This document shows positions 16,474 to 25,000 of a stretch of DNA of 64,000 bases, one piece after another. Source of the DNA: Lentzea sp. NBRC 102530 (GTDB lineage Bacteria; Actinomycetota; Actinomycetes; Mycobacteriales; Pseudonocardiaceae); assembly GCF_030269365.1 (NCBI RefSeq), contig NZ_BSTF01000026.1, forward strand, positions 33,096-97,095. Reading direction: 5' to 3'. Under the pieces are notes generated by a model. That model was not told the DNA's origin and ran no database searches. It saw only the letters and a list, made by a program, of their open reading frames with translations. Numbering within the stretch: the stretch's first letter is position 1; each line of letters starts with the position of its first letter. A program made the position numbers and the translations under genes.

Positions 16474-17787
16474 CTAGCGGGGGACGACCCTCATCATCAG
16501 GTCGTTGGGGTATGCCGCGTTGGTGAACTTGGTGCGCACCGGCCGGTCCGGGACGAGCCGGAAGCGCCGGCAGACCGTCGCCACCACGATGGCGATCTCG
16601 GTCAGGGCGAAGTGGTTGCCGATGCACTGGTGGATGCCGCCGCCGAACGGCACGAACGCGCCCTTCGGCAGTTCCCCGGCGCGTTCGGGGGTCCAGCGCT
16701 CGGGGTCGAACCGCTCGGGGTCCGGGAAGTGGACGGGGTCGTGGTGCATGGTGTGCGGGCTGAGGATCACCTCGGTGCCCGGCGGCAGCACGGCGCCGCC
16801 GAGTTCGACCTCGACGGCCGTGCGGCGCATCACGAGCCACAGCGGGTACTTCCGCAGGACTTCCTGGGCGACGCGGCCGACGTAGGTCAGCCTCGGCACG
16901 TCGTCGATGGTGATCTCGCGGTCTCCCAGCACTTCTTCGAGTTCCGCGAGGACCCGCCGCTCCACCTCGGGGTTGGCGGCGATCTCGTGGAAGATCCAGG
17001 CGAGCGCGAGCGCGGTGGTCTCGATGCCCGCCGTCAACAGGGTGATGACCTCGTCGAAGACCTCGTCGTCGGTCATCGGTTCGCCGGTCTCGGGGTCACG
17101 GGCCATCAGCAACGTGGACAGCAGGTCGCCGTGGTCGGTGTCGTCGCCGCGGCGGCTGTCGATCACCTCGGAGACGATCGCGCGCATCCTCGCGATGGCC
17201 TCGTCGAACTCGCGGTTCGCCGGGATCGGCAGCTTCTCGACGAACCCCGGTGAGAGCGCGCGCATGATGCCGTTGCGGATGATCACGAAGACCGAGCGGC
17301 GGGCCTCGTCGATGGCCTTCCCGCCGATCTCGGTGGAGAACAGCGCCTCGCCGACGATGGTGACCGCGAGGCCCTGCATGTCGGCCTCGAGTTGCCGGAC
17401 CTCGCCGGGCTGCCAGCCGTCCACGACCTCGGTGGCCGCGCGGCGCATGACCTCCGCGTACCCGGCGATCCGGTCGCGGTGGAACGCCGGCTGCATCATG
17501 CGGCGCTGGCGCAGGTGGAACGAGCCGTTCGACACCGCGAGGCCGTTGCCGACGAACGGGCGGAACTTGTCGTACATCCGGCCTTTGTGGAACTTCGACG
17601 CGTCGGTGACCAGCACCTGGTGCGTCAACCGCGGACTGGCCACGAATAACGCGCGTAACGGTCCCAGGTGGACTTCGACGAGTTCTCCCTGGTCACGCAA
17701 ATTCCCGGTGAAGGCGAATCTTTTCCTGAGCATCGGCAACGTGTGCCCGAGGAACGGCAGCCTTCCGGGTGCCACCGGGACGGACAT
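16474..17787 (-). CDS. Cytochrome P450, cassette copy 2
   Basis: A 437-residue P450 paralogous to the one at 10904-12226. Two adjacent ATGs exist (17790 and 17787). The second is preferred because TAGGAGCG then lies at normal spacing and the N-terminus MSVPVAPGRLPFLGHTLPML matches the paralogue. Intact motifs: AGIETTALALAW (I-helix), EVLRKYP (ExxR), FGGGIHQCIGNHFALTE (haem Cys). Substrate unknown. Its promoter region shares the conserved block with copy 1. Conservation of both P450s with working motifs argues that both copies are in use. Confidence 0.93.
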   Translation of the reverse strand: MSVPVAPGRLPFLGHTLPMLRKRFAFTGNLRDQGELVEVHLGPLRALFVASPRLTHQVLVTDASKFHKGRMYDKFRPFVGNGLAVSNGSFHLRQRRMMQPAFHRDRIAGYAEVMRRAATEVVDGWQPGEVRQLEADMQGLAVTIVGEALFSTEIGGKAIDEARRSVFVIIRNGIMRALSPGFVEKLPIPANREFDEAIARMRAIVSEVIDSRRGDDTDHGDLLSTLLMARDPETGEPMTDDEVFDEVITLLTAGIETTALALAWIFHEIAANPEVERRVLAELEEVLGDREITIDDVPRLTYVGRVAQEVLRKYPLWLVMRRTAVEVELGGAVLPPGTEVILSPHTMHHDPVHFPDPERFDPERWTPERAGELPKGAFVPFGGGIHQCIGNHFALTEIAIVVATVCRRFRLVPDRPVRTKFTNAAYPNDLMMRVVPR

Positions 17788-17822
17788 CATCGCTCCTACG
17801 CGAGGCGGAAAGAGATCGAGTC

Positions 17823-17868
17823 ACCCTATGAGTCGTTCGGTGGAGAGAGACAGTGCCCGATCGGGTGG
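17823..17868. promoter_or_regulatory. Divergent regulatory block conserved in both cassettes (copy 2)
   Basis: Minus-strand TAGGGT (17828-17823) is followed, 20 bases away, by GACAGTGCCCGATCGGGTGG (17849-17868). In this copy CCCGATCGGG forms a perfect 10-base palindrome; copy 1 has one mismatch. It lies between the P450 and methyltransferase starts and could serve one or both. Confidence 0.6.
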
Positions 17869-17952
17869 CTTGTGTTCACACTAGCGGCCTAACGGTGTCC
17901 GGTTTGTGCGTGACTAAGCTAGTGCGTCCGCAACCTGAAGAGGTGGGTCGTC

Positions 17953-18768
17953 GTGTCCGACGGGCAGAACTGGATTCCGCAGAGCGTCGACGTTTCGGTG
18001 CCGAGTGCGGCACGCGTGTACGACTACCTCCTCGGAGGCGCGCACAACTTCGCGGTCGACCGCCTGATGGGCGACAAGGCCGAGGAGATGATGCCGAACT
18101 CGCGCAGCGCGGCCCGGCTGAACCGGGCCTTCCTGCGCCGCGCGGTGCGGTTCATGACCGACCAGGGCGTGCGGCAGTTCCTCGACATCGGTTCGGGCAT
18201 CCCGACCGTGGCCAACGTGCACGAGGTCGCGCAGGAAAAGGCCCCGGAGTGCCGAGTCCTGTACGTGGACCGCGATCCCGTGGCGGTGGCGCACGGCGAG
18301 CTGATCGTCGCCGGCAACGACAGGGTCGCCGTGCTGCAGGCCGACATGCGTGATCCCGAGAGCATCCTCACGAGCGCGGAGGCGAACCGGCTGCTCGACT
18401 TCGACCAGCCGATCGGGGTGCTGATGCTGTTCATGGTGCACTGGGTGCCGAACGACGCGGACCCGCAGGGACTGCTCAAGCGGTACCGCGAGGCGCTGGC
18501 GCCCGGCAGCTACCTCGCGATCTCGCACATGGCCGGTGACCACGTGAACGACGAGGCCAGGTCCGTGACGGACCGGATGGCGAAGTCGGGCGGCGGTGAC
18601 GTGACCTACCGAGATCGTGCCGAGATCGAGGGCTTCTTCGGTGATTTCGAGCTGGTCGAACCGGGTCTGGTCAAATTCGCCGAATGGCGACCCGGTGGCC
18701 CCGGCGACATCTCCGACGACCCCGCGGTGAACCGGATCGCGTTCGCTGGCGTCGGTCGCAAGCCATAG
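17953..18768 (+). CDS. SAM-dependent methyltransferase, DUF574 family, cassette copy 2
   Basis: A 271-residue paralogue of the protein at 12408-13226, beginning at GTG 17953 (MSDGQNWIPQSVDVSVPSAA). It keeps ARVYDYLLGGAHNFAVDR, the SAM loop FLDIGSGIPTVANVHEVAQ, LYVDRDPVAVAH and VLQADMRDPES. The C-terminal EWRPGGPGD...AGVGRKP matches copy 1 closely, while the segment around residues 195-225 differs, which may mean different substrate specificity. It is followed after 105 bp by the second GGDEF-EAL gene. Confidence 0.9.
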   Translation: MSDGQNWIPQSVDVSVPSAARVYDYLLGGAHNFAVDRLMGDKAEEMMPNSRSAARLNRAFLRRAVRFMTDQGVRQFLDIGSGIPTVANVHEVAQEKAPECRVLYVDRDPVAVAHGELIVAGNDRVAVLQADMRDPESILTSAEANRLLDFDQPIGVLMLFMVHWVPNDADPQGLLKRYREALAPGSYLAISHMAGDHVNDEARSVTDRMAKSGGGDVTYRDRAEIEGFFGDFELVEPGLVKFAEWRPGGPGDISDDPAVNRIAFAGVGRKP

Positions 18769-18829
18769 AAGATATCGATAGAGTGAAGTCGATTCACGCT
18801 GCCGGTTGAGGTGGGATCGACAGTGCGTG

Positions 18830-18837
18830 GGTAAACT
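18830..18837 (+). promoter_or_regulatory. GGTAAACT element before GGDEF-EAL gene 2
   Basis: The octamer is identical to the one before copy 1, and its distance to the start codon differs by one base. A GTGAA-N5-TTCAC inverted repeat lies about 30 bases upstream in this copy only. Confidence 0.45.
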
Positions 18838-18873
18838 GCCGTACCTCAAGAGCCCATTGCGAGGCAGCTCCCA

Positions 18874-20985
18874 ATGTCCAACCCGAGTCGAATAACTCGT
18901 GTAACGCCCTCGCCGCAGGACAATGCGCGGGCGCGGATGACGCTTGCCCGGAAATGGTCGTACAAGCTGCTCGGTTCCGTCGCGATTCCGCTGGGACGCG
19001 ACGACCTCGACCAGGAGCTGGCGCTCCGCCTGGACGCGCTGTGCTCGATGCTGCACGCGGAGCCGTTCGCCACGACCCCGATCGAGGGTGCGGGCGCGGA
19101 TCTGGCCACGCTCGGTCACCTCGGCAAGCACGGCCTGCGCTGCACCGCCGAGGTGCTCGGCAAGGGCCTGCTCGCGCTGCCCGAGTTCCAGCCCGTCTCG
19201 CAGTACGCGGAACGGATCGCGCTCGCGATGGGTGCGCTGGGCGCCGGTTTCACCGCGGCCAACGCGGAATCCGTGCTGGCGCAGCAGGAGAGCATGCAGC
19301 GGTCGTTGCTCAAGGCCGTCCGCGACGCCAACTGGAACCTCAAGGAGAGCGAGGCCCGCTTCAACGAGGTCGTCACGTCGTCCACCAACGGCGTGCTGAT
19401 CGTCGACCTCGACGGCGGGCTGAACACCGTGAACGAGGCGATCGGCGAGATCCTCGGCCGCACGCCGGACGAGCTCGTCGGCACGCCGTTGCTGGACCTG
19501 ATCGAGCCCGCGTTCACCGAGATGCTGCGCGACGCGATGACCGACCTCGCCGCCGGTGTGACCGACCGCGTCCAGCAGTCGCAGCGCTTGCTGCGCGAGG
19601 ACGGCGAGTCCGCGCGGGTGACGCTGACGGCGTCGATGCTGCGCGGCGCCGACGGCAAGCCGAACCACTTCGTCGTGGTGGTCGAGGACGGCACGGAGCT
19701 CGAACTGCTGCAGAGCGAGCTGAAGCGGCAGTCGTTGCACGACCCGCTGACCGGCCTGCCGAACCGCCAGTTCTTCACCACGCAGCTGGAAACGGCGCTG
19801 CGCAAGGCCGATCCCGAGCACGGCATCACGGTCTTCCACCTCGACCTCGACGCGTTCGGCATGCTGCGCGACAGCTTCGGCGGCCGCGTCGTCGAGCGCT
19901 ACCTCCAGCACGTGTCCGGACGGCTGAAGGCGTTGCTGGCGGGCGAGAAGGTCATGATCGCGCGGTTCGGCGGCGACGAGTTCGGCATCCTGCTGGAGAA
20001 CACGGCCTCGACGCCCCGCATCGACACGATCATGAAGAGCATCAACGCCGACCTGATGTCCGAGCCGACGTTCGTCGACGGCCACGGCCTGTCGGCGTCG
20101 ATGAGCGCGGGCGTCGTGCACCGGCCGTCGAGCGACACCGAACCGCTCGACGTGCTGCGGTCGGCGGAACGTTCGTTGCGCCGCGCCAAGAAGGGCAGGC
20201 GCGGGCAGTGGGAGCTGTTCCACGCCGGCCAGGACGCCGAGGAACGGCGCGACGACGCGCTGGCCGTGGCGATGCCGGCCGCGTGGGAGGACGGCGAGAT
20301 CACCGTGCGGTACCGGCCGGTCGTGCGGCTGGCCACCGGAACCGTCGCGGGCGTCGAGGCAGAGCTGTTCTGGGACGCGCCTTCCGGTCAGCTGGACCAC
20401 GACCGGTGCGCGGGCCTCGCCGAGCAGACCGGTCTGATCCTGCCGCTGGGCGGCTGGCTGCTGAAGGTCGCCGGCGGCCAGGCGGCGTGGTGGCGGCAGC
20501 GCGAGCAGTTCGACCTGCCGCTGGCGGTCCGGCTCACCGCGCACCAGGCGTCCGACGCGGACCTGGTCTCCCGGGTCGTCGAGGTGCTCGACGGGATCGG
20601 CGTGCCGCCGGAGATGCTGATGGTCAGCGTGCCCGGCGGGGTTCTGGTGCTGCCCGACGCGGTCGACAACCTCGCGGTGCTGACCCGGATGAACGTGCTG
20701 ACCGCGATCGACGACTTCGGCATGGGACCGCTGGACTTCGGCCTGCTCGCGTCCGACGTGCCGGTGCGCGCCGTGCGGATCGCGCGCGACCTGGTGGCGT
20801 CGCGATCTCCTTACGTGGCGGCGTTGTTGCCGTTGCTGCGCGAACGCGGAGTGCGGATCGCCGTCGAGGGGATCGAGGACGCGGAGCAGGCGGCGTGGTG
20901 GCGGGACGCCGGCGCGGACTTCGCGACCGGCGACCACTTCGGGGTGGCGCGTGAGGCGGGCGAGTTCCTGCTGGATCTCCGGTGA
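18874..20985 (+). CDS. PAS-GGDEF-EAL signalling protein with degenerate catalytic domains, cassette copy 2
   Basis: A 703-residue paralogue of 13329-15416 with the same N-terminal domain (ARKWSYKLLGSVAIPLGRDD), a PAS domain (SSTNGVLIVDLDGGLNTVNEA), GGDEF and EAL. Here the GGDEF motif is canonical (366-370), but the nucleotide-contact stretch is FGMLRDSFGGRVVERYL, with Arg and Glu where cyclases have Asn and Asp, and no RxxD inhibitory site is visible. The EAL domain reads EAE, VRLTAHQ, VSVPGG and AIDDFG, lacking most metal ligands, though VEGIE is kept. Probably non-enzymatic or altered; a receptor or partner-binding role is inferred. The stop lies in the stem of the hairpin 20979-21018. Confidence 0.87.
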   Translation: MSNPSRITRVTPSPQDNARARMTLARKWSYKLLGSVAIPLGRDDLDQELALRLDALCSMLHAEPFATTPIEGAGADLATLGHLGKHGLRCTAEVLGKGLLALPEFQPVSQYAERIALAMGALGAGFTAANAESVLAQQESMQRSLLKAVRDANWNLKESEARFNEVVTSSTNGVLIVDLDGGLNTVNEAIGEILGRTPDELVGTPLLDLIEPAFTEMLRDAMTDLAAGVTDRVQQSQRLLREDGESARVTLTASMLRGADGKPNHFVVVVEDGTELELLQSELKRQSLHDPLTGLPNRQFFTTQLETALRKADPEHGITVFHLDLDAFGMLRDSFGGRVVERYLQHVSGRLKALLAGEKVMIARFGGDEFGILLENTASTPRIDTIMKSINADLMSEPTFVDGHGLSASMSAGVVHRPSSDTEPLDVLRSAERSLRRAKKGRRGQWELFHAGQDAEERRDDALAVAMPAAWEDGEITVRYRPVVRLATGTVAGVEAELFWDAPSGQLDHDRCAGLAEQTGLILPLGGWLLKVAGGQAAWWRQREQFDLPLAVRLTAHQASDADLVSRVVEVLDGIGVPPEMLMVSVPGGVLVLPDAVDNLAVLTRMNVLTAIDDFGMGPLDFGLLASDVPVRAVRIARDLVASRSPYVAALLPLLRERGVRIAVEGIEDAEQAAWWRDAGADFATGDHFGVAREAGEFLLDLR

Positions 20986-21018
20986 CCGGACGGGGTCGGG
21001 GTCACGTCCGGCCACCGG
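20979..21018. terminator. Hairpin at the end of cassette copy 2
   Basis: CCGGTGACCGGAC (20979-20991, including the stop codon) pairs with GTCCGGCCACCGG (21006-21018) with one G-T mismatch and a 14-base loop. It separates the GGDEF-EAL gene from the converging chitinase remnant. Confidence 0.6.
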
Positions 21019-21028
21019 AGGAGTCTGT

Positions 21029-21511
21029 TCAACCAGTGAACTTCGCCAGCGCCTTGGTGAATTCGTAGGTCTGCTGGCTGATGCCGCTGCATGAGGAGCT
21101 CATTGCCCCGCAGTTACCGCGGTCCCGATTCACGGCCCAGAAGCTCACCCGCGCCAGGTGCTTCGAGTTCGCCCAGGTGACGATGTCGCGGAAGTTCTGC
21201 GGCGTGACGGTCTCGCCGGTGTCGGTCCTGCCGTTCGTGGACGACAGGCCGCTGCGCCGGTACGCCGCGTCGTCGGTCAGCCCGAACGTCGACTTGACGT
21301 GGTTCTTGAGGCCGTCGACCGCGGACTTGGTGTAGGCGAGCATGTCGCCGCCGCTGCCCCAGTCGAAGGGCATGACGGCCCACGTGTCGACCGGGGCGTT
21401 GAGCTCCTTCGACCGCGTGACGAGCCGCTTGCCCCACGAGTTGGGGCCGGTCCGGTCCGTCGGCATGGTGATGACGGTCTTCACGCCGGGGTTGCTATCT
21501 GTCAAGAAGGT
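21029..21511 (-). pseudogene. GH18 chitinase, C-terminal fragment only
   Basis: The reading frame from about 21511 down to the stop at 21029 matches the C-terminal third of secreted actinomycete GH18 chitinases: PGVKTVITMPTDRTGPNSWG, DTWAVMPFDWGSGGDM, SFWAVNRDRG and a final CSGISQQTYEFTKALAKFTG. The N-terminal part with the DxxDxDxE catalytic motif and signal peptide is absent. Upstream, the frame runs into simple-sequence DNA that encodes no recognisable domain. The fragment has kept its frame without stops, so the truncation may be recent. A functional small protein is unlikely, because no credible start or export signal is seen. Confidence 0.75.
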
Positions 21512-22077
21512 AGACGAAATCGGTGGCTCGGGTGGTTCCAGGCCGGGTCGAGGTTGGACGAACTGGGGGCTGAGGGGCGCTTCATCCCTCTGAACTGCGC
21601 AGTTCCCGGGTGCGGGTGCCGTCGGAGGTGATGCCACCACGGCCATCGGCCACCGGCTCCAGCAACCAGCGGCCTCACTCGCCCTGCCCACGCCTGCGGT
21701 CCGCGCTCCGCCGCCGCAGCCCGCGCTGATTGTCCGCGCCCGCTGCTGCCCGCGCCCGCATCCGCTGCCTGCGCACGCCTGCACCGCCACCGCCACCGCC
21801 ACGACCGCCGCCACCGGCCCCGCCCATTGCTCTGCCATCGCCTCCGCCACCGCCTCCGCCTCCGCCATCGCCTCCGCCTCCGCCTCCGCCACGGCCTCCG
21901 CCACCGGTCCCGCACTCCGCTCCGCTACGCCTCCGCCTCTGCCTCCGCGTTGCCGCGTCCGCCGAGCCCGTCCCACCTGCCCGTCTTCGGTCGCCGACCC
22001 CACCTCTCACCGGGGCTTTCGTGCCTCGCCGACCCCGCCTCGACGATCTTGTCGGTGGCGCGTGGTGCAATCGGTGT
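21512..22077. repeat. 566-bp gene-free stretch with a CTCCGC-type simple-sequence tract
   Basis: No credible gene is seen here. From about 21780 to 21960 the plus strand is strongly pyrimidine-biased, with short GCCTCCGCCACC / GCCTCCGCCATC variants that translate to poly-proline in one frame and Ala/Glu-rich repeats on the other strand. The composition echoes the tract inside the FAD oxidoreductase at 2104-2250. The frame of adnA is open through it but has no domain content, so adnA is started at 22078. Confidence 0.65.
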
Positions 22078-25000
22078 GTGGCACTCGCACCCCAGCTGGT
22101 CCGCCGGAAGCCGGAGACGCGCCCGCGTCCCCGGTGGGACGCCGCTGCCCAGCGGGTCTTCGACACCGAGGGCTTCGTCCGCGTGCTCGGCGGGCCCGGC
22201 ACCGGCAAGACGACGTTGCTCGCCGAGCTGGCCGCCCACGTCGTGCTGGAGCAGGGGGCCGATCCCGAGAACGTGCTGGTGCTCACGGCGAACCGGCGTG
22301 CCTCGGTCGCGTTGCGGGCGCGGATCACGCAGCTGTTGACGGGGCGGCTGCAGGCGATCCGGGAGCCGTTGGTGCGGACGGTGCACTCGTACGCGTTCGC
22401 GGTGCTGCGGAACCAGGCCGTGCTCATGGGGGAGCCGTCGCCGCGGTTGTTGTCAGGGCCCGACCAGGACGCGATGGTGCGGGAGCTGCTCGCCGGTGAC
22501 GTCGAGCTGGGGGCGTTGCAGTGGCCGGAGCGGTTGCGGCCCGCGCTGGAGTTGCCCGGGTTCGCGCACGAGCTCAGGGATCTGTTGCTCAGGGCGGCGG
22601 AACGCGGGCTGGGGCCCGAGGACCTGATCGCGCTCGGTGAGGAGCACGGGCGGGACGTGTGGGTGGCGGCCGGGCGGTTCGGGGCTCAGTACGAGGCCGT
22701 GAACCTGTTGTCCGGCATGGACTCCGCCACGGCGTACGCGCCCGCTTACGACGCGGCCGAACTGGTGTCGTCGGCCTACGCGGCGTTCGTGAACGACGAG
22801 GACCTGTTGTTCGCGGAGCGGCGGCGGATCAGGTACCTGCTGGTGGACGACGCGCAACACCTCGACCCCATGCAGTACTCGCTGATCCGGTCGCTCGGGT
22901 CGCAGGCCGCGCGGTTCGTGCTGGCGGGCGATCCGGACCAGGCGATCTTCACGTTCCGCGGGGCCGATCCGGAGATCCTGCGGGACGCGGACGGCGAGAC
23001 GGTGGTGCTCAGGCAGTCGCACCGGATGATGCCCGAGGTCAGGGACGCGGTGGCGCGGCTCGCGGCACGGCTGCCGGGTGCTTCGCCGGCGCGGGTGGTC
23101 GACCCCGTGGACGGTGAGGGGTCGGTGCAGGTGCGGCTGCTCGCGTCGTCCGCGCAGGAGGCGGCGTGGGTGGCGGACCAGCTGCGGCGCTCGCACCTCG
23201 CGGACGAGGTGCCGTGGTCGCAGATGGCCGTGGTGGTGCGGTCGGCGACGTTGTCGTTGCCGGTGTTGCAACGGGCGTTGCTCGCGGCGGGCGTGCCGGT
23301 GTCGGTGTCGTCGGACGAGCTGCCGCTGGCGCAACAGCCCTCGGTGCGGCCGTTGCTCGCGTTGATCAGGGCCGCGGCGGCGCCGGGGTCGATGGACGAG
23401 GACACGGCGTCGATGCTGCTGTCGTCGAGCTACGGCGGCGCGGACCCGTTGGCGTTGCGCAGGTTGCGGCGCGGCCTGCGCAGGCTCGAGATGGCGGCGG
23501 GCGGGGACAGGCCCAGCGGTGAGCTGCTGGTCGAGGTCGTGGAGACCGCGGACCGGCTGGCGGCGCTGGAGGACGTCGAGTCGATGCCCGCGCGCCGGAT
23601 CGGGCACCTGCTCTCGTTGGCGCGCAAGGCTGTTCAAGAAGGCAAGTCCGTCGAGGTCGTGCTGTGGGACCTGTGGACGGCGACCGGGCTGCAGGAGCGG
23701 TGGGTGGCGCAGTCGGCGCGGCGCGGGATGCCCGGCATGCAGGCCGACCGCGACCTGGACGCGATCGTGGCGTTGTTCGAGGCGGCGGCCAAGTACGTCG
23801 ACCGGTTGCCGGGGTCCGGGGTGGCCGGGTTCGCGGACTACCTGGAGTCGCAACGGATCGTCGGCGACACGCTGGCCGCCTCGGCGCCCACCGGCGAGGC
23901 GGTGACGGTGCTGACGGCGCACTCGGCGGCCGGACGCGAGTGGGAGGTCGTCGCGGTGCCCGGGGTTCAGGAGGGCAGCTGGCCCGACCTGAGGCTGCGC
24001 GGCACGGTCCTGGGCGTCGAACGCATGGTGGACGTGCTGGCGGGCCTGGAGCCCTCCGTCAGCGCGGTCGCCCCGATCCTCGCCGAGGAACGGAGGCTGC
24101 TGCTGGTCGCGGCGTCGCGAGCGCGGTCCAAGCTGCTGATCAGCGCGGTCCGCGGCGAGGACGAGCAGCCGTCGCGGTTCCTCGACGAGATCGAGTCGTC
24201 CGCTGAGGACGAACGCAAGCTGCACCGCCCGCAACGAGGTCTGGTGCTCGGCGAACTCGTCGGCGAGCTCAGGAGGGTGGTCTGCTCGGACACCGAACCG
24301 CCCGAGCGGCGCGAACGGGCCGCCACCCAGCTCGCCAGGCTGGCCGAGGCGGGCGTGCCCGGTGCGCACCCGGAGTCCTGGTACGGCCTGGCCGAGGTGT
24401 CCATCGACGCTCCACTGTGGACGGAAGACCAGAAGGTCAGCGTGACGCCCTCGACCATCGAGGTGATCACGAAGTGCCCGCTGCGCTGGGTCGTCGAACG
24501 GCACGGCGGCCAGGACCCGGCCGAGCTCGCCTCGGTCACCGGCACGCTGGTGCACGCCCTGGCGCAGGCCGCCTCCAGCGGCGCGGACTCGAAGCAGCTG
24601 CGGGAGAAGCTCGACGAGGCGTGGGCCGCGGTGGACGCGGGCGCGCCCTGGTTCTCCCGCCGCGAACGCCTGCGCGTGGAGAAGATGCTCGACACGTTCC
24701 TCGCGTGGCTGACCATGAGCCGCAACCAGCTCACCCAGGTCGCGGTCGAGGAGGAGATGGTCGTCGAGGTCCCCAAGCGCGACGGCGGGCCGTGGTTGCA
24801 GGTCAGGGGCCGCGTCGACCGGCTGGAAAAGGACGAGAACGGCCGCCCGGTCGTGATCGACCTCAAGACCGGCAAGAGCCCGGTGTCGAAGGAGGCGTCG
24901 CAGGAACACCCGCAGCTCGCGGTGTACCAGCTCGCGTCGTCGCTGGGCGGCTTCACCCACATCGGACTCGGCACGGAGCCGGGCGGCGCGCGCCTGCTCT

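Noticed and set aside
9837..20985. Conservon (cvn) cluster, because P450s accompany some of them
   Set aside because: No sensor kinase of that type, Roadblock, DUF742 or small GTPase gene is present.
17914..21015. Very long minus-strand open frame opposite the methyltransferase and GGDEF-EAL genes
   Set aside because: It is Arg/His/Gln-rich low-quality sequence with no domain, lying antisense to two genes with clear motifs; a consequence of high GC at third positions.
21730..22077. Extending adnA upstream through a proline-rich N-terminus
   Set aside because: The sequence is poly-proline simple repeat without domain content, and the 1045-residue form from 22078 has the usual family length.
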